Shown: piece by piece, positions 55,325-64,000 of the stretch
How positions within the stretch are numbered: position 1 is the stretch's first letter
Layout of the letters: each line of letters starts with the position of its first letter
From: Notospermus geniculatus
Taxonomy: Eukaryota > Nemertea > Pilidiophora > Heteronemertea > Lineidae
Direction of reading: 5' to 3'
NCBI GenBank assembly: GCA_002633025.1
Contig: NMRB01001187.1
Coordinates: 61,848-125,847 of the forward strand
DNA: 64,000 bases
Notes under the pieces: generated by a model
Told to the model about the DNA's origin: nothing
The model's database searches: none
What the model saw: the letters and a program-made list of their open reading frames with translations, nothing else
Program-made: the position numbers and the translations under genes

Positions 55325-55585
55325 TTTCCATCAAGGCTGAAGCCAAAGCATTATTGGCCCTGGTAAGTATGGAAGAGGCCATCTCAAGTTACTCATGTTC
55401 CTCACTTGGATGGGGTCTTTTACTTGCCCTTGTAAAGTCACAAGGTACAAGGCACCACGACGTACTGTCCCATGCGACTGACATGAAGAGCCGGGAATGA
55501 TTAATCCCATATGGCCCAGGCTGGATTCGAACCCAGGACCTGGTTTGCTATGCGGGTGTGATACGTATTAGACTATCAGGGCTCT
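55325..55585 (-). mobile_element. tRNA-derived SINE (complete)
   Basis: Minus-strand head GAGCCCTGATAGTCTAATAC and CCTGGGTTCGAATCC, then the full body and tail ggcttcagccttgatgg. Confidence 0.75.
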
Positions 55586-55589
55586 TAAC

Positions 55590-56699
55590 TGTGGTCAGTA
55601 GGGCCATGGCGGATGATGAATGTTGCTAAACTCAACACGACATCGAAGGATTTTCATTCCAGAACTCAATTCCGTTGGCCCGTCCGAACCTGCCACCTCT
55701 TACACTGAAGGCCTCAACACTAGGCCATCATGTTTTGATTCAGATCACGTTTTCAGTCATGGCTCATTTACTTAAAGAAATTCTCCAAAGATTATAAAAA
55801 CACAGCTGTGATATCTTCTGATTGCCTAGAGGACGCACTTCGCGTTCAATTGATCTCATCACCATCTGTAGTCTTGCGCGACTAATCACTTAATCGGTGT
55901 ACACTTCTTTGTTTATTCAGCGGAGACCTGAAACAACACTTGATTACGACTTGTACAAAAATCGATGACGTCATGGCCACTCTGGGATAATGGCCGCTGG
56001 CGGTCTTGGGTCAGTTGACCATGGAGGCCCAATTCGCCACACAGGGGCGAAATCATGGGAACCAATCAGCGCGCTTGTTACTCAGCAACGTTTATTCTGA
56101 TTGGCTGAGGGAAAGGTCAGTGTCAGGGTCAGCACTACATCGTTAACAAAGAACACGGACCCTTGCTTTCGCACCGACAGCCCTCCTCAAGATAGCCTCA
56201 TAAATTCTTCGTTTCTAGGCCCTTTTTTCGCAAAGTTGGTTCGGCCTTAGAGCCATCATCTGCCAACCCTCATAATAATAATTCCCAACTGTTAGTAAAT
56301 ACATAAAAATTATGAAATTGCGCTGAAATGTGCTGGTAGGTCGTTGTTAGATAAATACGATCGTATGTAATGAAGTACATGTACATGTAATGTATTTGTG
56401 CATTCTGTGTATAGTCATTCATTTATACCATAAAGTAGTACTTCCATGTTTATACGCTGTGAGTACGGCAGGAACAGCCCTCTCCCAACAATAAACTTTC
56501 ACGGAATAAGCGGCAGTTACGATGGGACAGGCATCTATTGGCAGAGCCTGCCGTGACCCTTGGAGGAATTATACTGACAGTATAATTCCTCCAAGCGTGA
56601 ACAAACGCCTCCCATCTAAAATAGATACAAGCGTATCTATTTTTGCTCCCATGCAATAGAGGGGATGCGTCAGAGACGGGTGCATCTGATTATATTACA
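55590..56699. other. No gene seen
   Basis: Mixed sequence. A perfect inverted pair aattatactgacagtataatt occurs at about 56,568-56,588 inside a larger palindrome (ccttggaggaattatactg / cagtataattcctccaag). Confidence 0.45.
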
Positions 56700-56866
56700 C
56701 CGGTGTAACGTTTTTGAGTGTTCTCCATCTGCGAGCGTTCCCCTACTATTGTCTGACGGAATAATAGGCGACTTGACAATTAGGGGACACACGGAGAAAC
56801 GTGTCGATATCTGCCAGCGTATATGGGGAAACACTGACATACAGAAACACTGGCAGATATTACACC
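56700..56866. repeat. Dispersed CCGGTGTAAC repeat, copy 3
   Basis: CCGGTGTAACGTTTTTGAGT to gcagatattacacc; see copy 1. Confidence 0.65.
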
Positions 56867-57399
56867 TGATCTGCCCCTGCCATTTTTGGCATTTTGGCAT
56901 AAAAAGAGTTAAAAATGACCAATCTCTTGATTGGAATCGAAACAGACCAAAAGATTCTCGCGAGATATTCATGAATTTCTTATTGCCACGCGTTTCTATT
57001 GATATAGGGGATTAAGTCTCGCGATAACATCTCGTTCACACGAGAACTGACATTTAATGTCGGATTCTGTCCAAATGCGTGGAATTCATTTAAATATTTC
57101 ACTGATTATGAGCTGGTGTTTTCTCCGAGACGTAGGCGAGAGGGAGGAAGCTGATCTTTATTGATGGCGAAGGATTAACGCTCTCTAAGCAGACGACATT
57201 CATGTCACGTGTCCTATTCTTATTGTTATAAGCGGCTTCAGGACAGCTATGTCCGGTATGCGTTTATCGAATCCTGAGAAGTATGGCATCTAAGAAAAGT
57301 GCATAAAGAGGGATTGGTGTTCGGAGAAGTGTGGGGTATACTAGCGTGGTGATGGATACTTAAGGTTGCTGAGGCTGAAATACTTGTAATACTTCAGCA

Positions 57400-57615
57400 T
57401 CCTCGGGTCCGAATCAAGCCTGGACGATGGGATTAATCATCCCTGGTTCTTCACGTCCGTCTCACGGGACAGTAAGCCGTGGTGCCTTGTACCTTGTTCC
57501 TTTACAAGGGCAAGTAAAAGACCCCATCCAAGTGAGGAACATGAGTAGCTTGAGATGGCCTCTTCCATACTTACCAGGGCCAATAACGCTATGGCTTCAG
57601 CCCTGACGGAAACAT
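57400..57615 (+). mobile_element. tRNA-derived SINE, head mostly lost
   Basis: B-box remnant gggtccgaatcaagcc, then the intact body and tail (ccagggccaataacgctatggcttcagccctgacgg). Confidence 0.7.
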
Positions 57616-57629
57616 ACAGATACAATACC

Positions 57630-58930
57630 GCTGTTCGCCCAAAGTAGCTGAACTCCTTGTGTTATTTTAACAAAATGTTTAGGCCATTACAACCTCAACA
57701 CACGCTCACACAGATGTCCAGAAAATACCGTCATTTGCCTAAAATAGCTAAACTCCTTTGGATATTTTGACAAACATTTAAACCATCCCCGACACATCCT
57801 CACAAACGCCACCCAGAAAACCGCGCCATGTGCCCCAAATAGTTGAACTCCTTGGGTTATTTTGACGAAGTTTTACAAAGCACTCGATACCATTAAAACG
57901 AATAGTCGTGCCAGCCAATGTCTGAACACACGATCGACTGCGGTTTTAGGCCTGGCTAAATTCACTAAAATAAAGAAATTTGTAATTTTGAAATTATGAT
58001 AAATAAAAAGGCAATTTCCAGAGTGTTTGCGAATTTTCGACCCCAACCGGGGTCTTCTTCAGGCTGGAACTTTACAATCCGAAACTCCGAAACTCTACAA
58101 TCCTAACTCTAGTTCTAGAGTTTCGGATTGTAAAGTTCCAGCCTGAAGANCCCCCCCCCCCGAACACCCACGACCGCCCAGAAAATACCGCCATTTGCCT
58201 AAAATATCTGAACTCCTTATTTTGACAAAATGTTTAGACCAGTAACATCCCAACACACGCTCACACAGATGCCTAGAAAAATCGCCATTTGCCCAAAATA
58301 CCTGAACCCCTTGGTTATTTTGACAAAATGTTTAAGAGCACCTAAGACCATTACATCCCGAACACACCCTCACACATATCGCCTAGAAAAATACCGCCAT
58401 TTGCCCAAAATAGCTAAACTCTTTTGGATATTTTGACAAACATTTAAACCATCCCCGATACATCCTCACACACGCCACCCAGAAAACCGCGCCATGTTGG
58501 CCTACCCCAAATAGTTGAACTCCTTGGGTTATTTTGACAAAGTTTTACAAAGCACTTAAGATCATTAAAATGAATAGTCGTGCCAGCCAATGTCTGAACA
58601 CACGATCGACTGCGGATTTAGGCCTCACTCTGGCTAAATTCACTAAAATAAAGAAATTAGTAGTTTTGAAATTACAATTTTGAAATTTCGCGGACCGCGA
58701 CATTTTTCTTTATTGCCGTGACCAATTCCCTTTAACATCCCCGACACACCCGCACACACATCCCCTACTATTCGCCCAAAATAGCTGAACCCCTTCGGAT
58801 ATTTTGATACAGTATTTAGACCATTACATCCCCGACACGCCCTCCACACACCACCCAGAAAATACCGCCATTCGCCCGAAATAGCTGAACTCCTTCGGAT
58901 ATTTTGACAAAGTTTTACAAAGCACTTAAG
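57630..58930 (+). repeat. Degenerate satellite, units of about 90-125 bp
   Basis: At least nine units with gcccaaaatagctgaactcc, ttgggttattttgacaaaat, gtttaga/agcac..ccattacatccccgacacac and cacccagaaaataccgccatt. Interrupted at 57,985-58,150 by a foldback element. Non-coding. Confidence 0.75.
58010..58149. mobile_element. Foldback element of the cgaccccaaccggggtc family
   Basis: Left arm ttgcgaattttcgaccccaa, ccggggtcttcttcaggctgg, aactttacaatccgaaac; right arm complementary up to gcctgaag, where a single N and a poly-C tract cut it (58,150). Same family as 31,853-32,045. Confidence 0.7.
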
Positions 58931-59129
58931 ACATTTTGCATCCTTTTGCTTACAAACGAGAGATCATGGTGAACAAACTCATCAATGCATAATTAACGGT
59001 CGACTTGCCAGCTGGCATCTTCTGACGACCTAAGTCCTCAGAACAAAAGGACTCCATTAAATATTCAATATTTTCGCTTGTTCTCCTCTTTGTTTTGACT
59101 AGGACAAGATAACTTGGGCATAACTCGGC

Positions 59130-59720
59130 TCCGATGTCGATTTATCCGCAGACGAAACGTGTTCCGTTCCCGCGTCTCGCGGGATTTCGTCCGTCTGCTG
59201 AGAAGACTCAGAATGTTGCCATAATTTTCGCGGGGTTTCTTCTCCTAAAAAATACTTCAAATTGTTTCGGTGTTGTTCGTAATCATTCGGATTTCTTCTT
59301 GCCCATATTTGGCGGGAGTTCCTTCGCCTCCTAAAAACACTTCGGATCGTTTCGGTATTCTTCGTGATCCTTCGGGCTTGTCCTCTCGGTATTTTGCGGG
59401 ATTCCTTTCGCTAAAAAAACTTCGGATTGTTTCGGTGATGTAGTGATCATTCGGATTTTGTTCTTTGCCATTATTTGGCGAAATGTCTTCTATCTGCTGA
59501 AAAAACTTCGGTATTTTTCATGATAATTCGGATTCTTCCCGATATTTCGCGAGATTTCGTCCGTGTGCTAAAAGATCCTCGGATTGTTTCGGTATTCTTC
59601 GTGATCTTTAGGAGTAGTTCTTCCCCGATATTGAAGCGACTTCGGCCCTTGCCGTTTTTCCCTTCATTCGGCATAATTCGTGACAGTTCGGATAAATTCA
59701 CGAACCAAAATCTCATTTCT
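59130..59720 (+). repeat. Tandem repeat of about 105 bp, five to six copies
   Basis: Units contain atttcgtccgtctgctgaaa, aacttcggattgtttcggtg, ttcttcgtgatcattcggatt and cttgcccatatttggcggg. The frames across it on both strands (85-94 codons) reflect the repeat. Confidence 0.75.
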
Positions 59721-59883
59721 TTGTGCAAGTGTGGACAACCTAATCTGATGTCGCTTTAAGGAGAGCTAAAGCTTCTTTCGGCACGAACGGTTTCCTCCAA
59801 CATGCCAAAATGTAACATTTGTAATAATTCAGCTCGAGGGCGTTGATGAATCACCTCCGTCTTTAGACCAGGTTATTGCAATA

Positions 59884-60884
59884 TGCAAATTAAGGGAATC
59901 TTCAAATTTCATCGCCAGCGGCAAAAATGACGTATTTTTTTGTCTGGCTCATTTTCTTGAAATCCTCTGACAAAGAACGTCATCTTGACATCGAATTCTG
60001 TTCTCAAACTTGGCCCGATTCGTCCGAGAGCTAAGCCGACACGCGCCGAGTACAATAACTCAAGATATCAACCCAGGAAAAGTGTCTGCCGACAATGCTG
60101 GCCTCTCAGAGCAAGAAGTCCTTGACAGCAGTCCGCTGCGTTCCATCCTAACTACACCAGTCATATGTACTTTTATACATAACGCGATCCACGTATGATC
60201 AAATTCAACTTGAGTTGAAATGTCATGTGTACGTTTCAGTCCAACTTGGCCATTTTGTGTGTAGATTTTCTGTGTATTGCGTGTGCATTATTCCGTCCTT
60301 CTAACGCTGGTTGAAGTTGAGTCATGACCCTTTGTTGTAGATCAAAAGAAATCGTGCCATTGTAATGCGCCGAAGATGCATCTTGCATTTATATCAACGA
60401 CCGCGATCCAGGACCCGAATCGGCCTTGTTCTTGTACTGAAAGATGTACACGTATACACAATTTGCAACATGTTAGCGAGGTTGGCTTTGTCTCGTCTGC
60501 TTTCTCCCTATCGACCCGTTCGCATGTGACCTTACCTCGCCTCCAGGATATTTTATCTCAAAACAAAGCACGTGCCTACCCACGTGTTTCTGCATGTCAG
60601 GAACCTAGGCACGAGGTACGATTTTGCAATTTTAGGAAGGGTAATATCCGAGTAATTTATGTGAATATTTAAAGGGGGCGTGGCTCATTAGCGATGCTGG
60701 GTATAAAACGCGGATTGCGTACCGCGCCGGGCAGACGGGGCCCTTGATGGAACGAACAACAGAGTCAGTCACGGCGCGTGCGGGAACGTCAGATGACAGT
60801 TGGAGGTGCGGGTAGCAAATGTCAAAAGGAACTACGCAGCATGAAAATAAACGGGGACCGGAATTGTACTTTCTGACCGTGGGA
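59884..60884. repeat. 1-kb duplicated promoter segment, copy 1
   Basis: Starts tgcaaattaaggg and ends ctgaccgtggga; repeated as 60,886-61,885 directly after a single N, with about 1-2% differences. Same pattern as the other N junctions, so probably the alternative haplotype. Confidence 0.85.
60674..60708 (+). promoter_or_regulatory. GC-box and TATA promoter, copy 1
   Basis: GGGGGCGTGG (60,674-60,683) and TATAAAA (60,702-60,708), followed by GC-rich sequence. Equivalent to copy 2 at 61,675-61,709. Confidence 0.45.
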
Positions 60885-60885
60885 N

Positions 60886-61885
60886 TGCAAATTAAGGGCA
60901 TCTTCAAATTTCATCGCCAGCGGCAAAAATGACGTATTTTTTTGTCTGGCTCATTTTCTTGAAATCCTCTGACAAAGAACATCATCTTGACATCGAATTC
61001 TGTTCTCAAACTTGCCCCGATTCGTCCGAGAGCTTCGCCGACACGCGCCGAGTACAATAACTCAAGATATCAACCCAGGAAAAGTGTCTGCCGACAATGC
61101 TGGCCTCTCATAGCAAGAAGTCCTTGACAGCAGTCCGCTGCGTTCCATCCTAACTACACCAGTCATATGTACTTTTATACATAACGCTATCCACGTGTAA
61201 TCAAATTCAACTTGAGTTGAAATGTCATGTGAACGTTTCAGTCCAACTTGGCCATTTTGTGTGTAGGATTTCTGTGTATTGCGTGTGCATTATTCCGTCC
61301 TTCTAATGCTGGTTGGAGTTGAGTCATGACCCTTTGTTGTAGATCAAAAGAAATCGTGCCATTGTAATGCGCCGAAGATGCATCTTGCATTTATATCAAG
61401 AACCGCGATCCAGGACCCGAATCGGCCTTGTTCTTGTACTGAAATATGTACACGTATACACAATTTGCAACATGGTGGCGAGGTTGGCTTTGTCTCGTCT
61501 GCTTTCTCCCTATCGACCCGTTCGCATGTGACCTTACCTCGCCTCCAGGATGTTTATCTCAAAACAAAGCACGTGTCTACCCACGTGTGTCTGCATGTCA
61601 GGAACCTAGGCACGAGGTACGATTTTGCAATTTTAGGAAGGGTAATATCCGAGTAATTTATGTGAATATTTAAAGGGGGCGTGGCTCATTAGCGATGCTG
61701 GGTATAAAACGCGGATTGCGTACCGCGCCGGGCAGACGGGGCCCTTGATGGAACGAACAACAGAGGCAGTCACGGCGCGTGCGGGGACGTCAGATGACAG
61801 GTCGAGGTGCGGGTAGCAAATGTCAAAAGGAACTACGCAGCATGAAAATAAACGGGGACCGGAATTCTACTTTCTGACCGTGGGA
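60886..61885. repeat. 1-kb duplicated promoter segment, copy 2
   Basis: Second copy; continues past 61,885 into single-copy sequence (tatatttcttcggattgtaag). The 98-codon frame at 60,376-60,672 is broken by a frameshift in this copy, which argues against it being a gene. Confidence 0.85.
61675..61709 (+). promoter_or_regulatory. GC-box and TATA promoter, copy 2
   Basis: GGGGGCGTGG followed 20 bases later by GGTATAAAACGCGG. The start of transcription would be near 61,735. The spacing and the unbroken sequence into a possible coding exon make this a plausible core promoter of a gene running to the right. Confidence 0.45.
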
Positions 61886-61910
61886 TATATTTCTTCGGAT
61901 TGTAAGCCAG
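61820..61910 (+). CDS. Possible first coding exon of an unidentified gene
   Basis: The ATG about 110 bases after the TATA box has A at -3 and opens a frame MSKGTTQHENKRGPEFYFLT, then VGYISSDCKP, ending in phase 1 at a good donor (CCAG|GTACGT). No family is recognised. The short stretch ISSDCKP is not diagnostic. The first 66 bases are preserved in copy 1 (60,819-60,884) with a single silent difference. The rest of the gene would be outside the window. The donor and start are plausible but unproven, and the exon could be untranslated. Confidence 0.3.
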
Positions 61911-63079
61911 GTACGTTCAATTTCGACAATTTGTCTGACATTTTTCACTTTCTGGATTATTTTTTGACATTTCATGACGAGATACACTTCCTTGTAACAT
62001 TCCCCTCGTATTGCGCAATTGGATTGTCAACATTTTTTTCGTCAATTTCATTTCATGATATTTTCTTCTTGGCAGACAACATTTTCCAAAATATTAGGGA
62101 TTTTGGTCCCTTATTTTGTTCCGTTTCTCCTGTTATGTAATGATTTATTTGAAGTAGGCCTATCTGCGGAAATTTTCTCCGATTTTATCAAAGACACAAG
62201 AAACATTCCTAGGCTTATCAATTTTCCGATTGTGTTCAAAAGGACGAAGGGGGGGGGGCACTTCCAAAATTCATCTTTCTGTAGAAATCATTGGCATTTG
62301 TAAAACCAGGCCCGAATTCAAACAACTTAATCTTTTTTTGTGCCCTACACGCCATCTGCCACGTAGGTTGCTCCTTCAGAACTTTTTTCCACTAAAAGGC
62401 CTTCAAAGTGAACCCAGAGCAAGGAAATGTTAATTAATTAGCATTAATTATCATAAATTAATTAGTTCGATTTTGGCGGCGAGTCCCACATGGCAGACGG
62501 ATTAACTTTCATCCCGGGACGAAGCCAACCGATGCTAATCGCGGATTATCATGTTTTAATCCGCTGTTGTGGGTAATCTCCGACAAATGGCCCATAATTA
62601 ATCATGTCCTCCCCATCATTACCAAATACGGTACATGTATTAATTTCTTGAAAAATGACCTGAAAATACGGGTTTTTCTATTTAGCGAACTGGAAAGCGA
62701 AACGATTATCCTATAGTTCTGGGTTCTAATGGCAATGTGGGGTAATTTCTTTTTTACGCAACTGTTTTGACTAGTGCAATTTGAAAAATCATTTCGAAAG
62801 CTCCTTCCCTCCTCAAAATGTGACAAGAGTGCGAGTTGCGTGGGCGATGATCCGGAGATGACGTCATAGTTCATTAATGGCTTGAAAGGTGGCAGCACTG
62901 TCTTACTTCCTGACTTCCCGTTGCGCTGGACCTTGTCGGTTTCCGTTACCAAGGCTGATATTTATAGAGATTAGTAAATGCTTTTATTGCGAACTTGATG
63001 TGCACTTTATACTAGCTATCTCTGTGCAAAACTAGTAAAAGCTTTTACTAGATTTGACTGAATAGTAGCCAAGTCCTGT
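61911..63079. other. No gene seen (possible first intron)
   Basis: AT-rich, with a poly-G stretch (62,250) and short frames without domains. Consistent with intron of a gene starting near 61.7 kb. Confidence 0.35.
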
Positions 63080-63370
63080 CTCATGACTCATCTACCCCTG
63101 GAGTCAGCAGACGACATCTTCTGTCAAAGTTTTCTCCCGTCCTATGGAACTGATTGAAAAGTATTTGAAGAAAAGATTATCCTGTGAACCACCTGAAGAA
63201 AGTTTCTTCAGATTATTTCCAATCTATCTCATCTGCCCCCGGTGTCAAGCAGACGATATCTTCTGTCAAAGTTTTCTCACATCCTGTGGCGCTGATTGAA
63301 AAATATTTGAAGAAATGTTGTTCCTATCAACCATCTGAAGAACGTTTCTTCAAATTCTTTCTAATTCACT
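63080..63370 (+). repeat. Tandem repeat of about 140 bp, two copies
   Basis: gtc(a)agcagacgaYatcttctg, tcaaagttttctc..gtcct, ctgattgaaaaRtatttgaag, and cacctgaagaaagtttcttcag recur at 63,104 and 63,246. Confidence 0.75.
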
Positions 63371-63414
63371 CCCAATGATTTTAGAAAACTTCAACAGGAG
63401 ATACCGTCTGCTCA

Positions 63415-63551
63415 AAACTGAAACTCAAAACTAACTTTGGTCTGCAAATTTCCCCAAAAAGTGAAATTAAACGTCGTCATATCTTACATTGAAATGTAAA
63501 TTTGGACTGCAGATTTCCAAAAAAGTGAAATTATAGGTCATCATATCTTAC
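63415..63551 (+). repeat. Tandem repeat of about 65 bp, two copies
   Basis: tttggWctgcaRatttcc, aaaagtgaaattaWa, cgtcatcatatcttaca repeated twice. Confidence 0.7.
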
Positions 63552-64000
63552 AGTCGTCCTCAAATTTATTCATACCCCATGAAAAAGTATGGAAAAAATA
63601 TTTAGAAAATACCTATCAGTTGCATTTGCACGTCTTGGGCTTCATTTAATGACCTTTACTCGAAATGTACACAGATTGAAAAATATTGACCAAATATCAC
63701 AAAGATATCACAATTTCAAAATATCATGAAAATCCTAACTTTTGAAAATTTCAAGTATTTGATTCGAAATTGATTTCATATCATACTACCTTATCATGGA
63801 AACTTTGTGAAGAAAGATTGGCATCAATATACCACTTCGTTTTTGCGGCATAATTTTTTAAAAACTGGTGATTTCGATGCTTTTTTATTCATTTTTTGCC
63901 ATTTATTGAAATAACTCTCTCATATGATTTAACAAGTCAGAAAAATACTTTGGAATCTTTTTCATTTGACTCTCTGGGTCTGATGGCATTCGATTTTTTT
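63552..64000. mobile_element. Possible Tc1/mariner-like element, left end
   Basis: CAGTCGTCCTCAAATTTATTCATACCCC directly after TA resembles the CAGT-TCAAA-TTT-type terminal repeats of Tc1/mariner elements. AT-rich sequence without a visible transposase follows to the window end. The right end is not in the window, so this is tentative. Confidence 0.3.

Noticed and set aside
60376-60672. 98-codon frame MHLAFIS..
   Set aside because: The second copy of the segment (61,378 onward) carries a frameshifting deletion, so the frame is not conserved between alleles.

Overview
This is a draft eukaryotic nuclear contig. It has GT-AG introns, AATAAA signals, many tRNA-derived SINEs, non-autonomous DNA transposons and N gaps, and no bacterial gene structure. 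The repeat content, heavy local polymorphism and the metazoan aminopeptidase N gene point to a marine invertebrate. I lean to a deuterostome such as an amphioxus, but the sequence does not prove the taxon. Most open reading frames over 60 codons lie in repeats and are not genes.

Layout. (1) 1-3.4 kb: the 3' end of a forward-strand M1-family aminopeptidase N gene. Two alternative versions of the penultimate exon (143-221 and 881-962) precede the last coding exon (2655-2804). (2) 3.5-10 kb: a cluster of three small forward-strand genes for secreted peptides. Peptides A (exons 4118-4175 and 5037-5173) and B (6240-6297 and 6520-6659) come from a tandem duplication. Each has a signal peptide, an acidic propeptide, a furin-type RMRR site, a Trp/Tyr/Arg-rich cysteine-free peptide and a C-terminal Gly-Lys amidation signal. 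Peptide C (8305-8359, 8618-8668, 8977-9128) is a six-cysteine protein with the same ending (NGPGK) and the same 5' exon architecture. Its last two exons are duplicated at 9371-9874. This cluster is the most interesting content of the window and looks like an undescribed host-defence or signalling peptide family. (3) 10-27 kb: gene-poor DNA with MITE-like inverted repeats, SINE copies, simple repeats and a recurrent hairpin repeat. (4) 27.2-42.5 kb: a block of about 7 kb present twice (27,160-34,230 and 35,208-41,963), plus a third partial copy after a single N. It carries the 3' end of a non-LTR retrotransposon (reverse-transcriptase ORF at 34,066-34,944, minus strand). (5) 42.5-59.8 kb: SINEs, a YY1-motif-rich tandem array (47.2-48.2 kb), a 42-bp minisatellite, a tandem array of tRNA-like units and several satellites. 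(6) 59.9-62 kb: a 1-kb duplicated segment with a GC-box/TATA promoter and a possible first coding exon of a gene continuing to the right.

At four of the five single-N positions (1982, 41,964, 60,885 and the tandem repeat at 19,827), and at the 263-bp gap at 34,945-35,207, the sequence after the N repeats the sequence before it. The junctions at 1982, 41,964, 60,885 and the gap look like uncollapsed alternative haplotypes joined end to end. Block duplications there should not be read as real gene copy number. The peptide A/B duplication contains no gap and the copies differ in sequence, so it is probably real.
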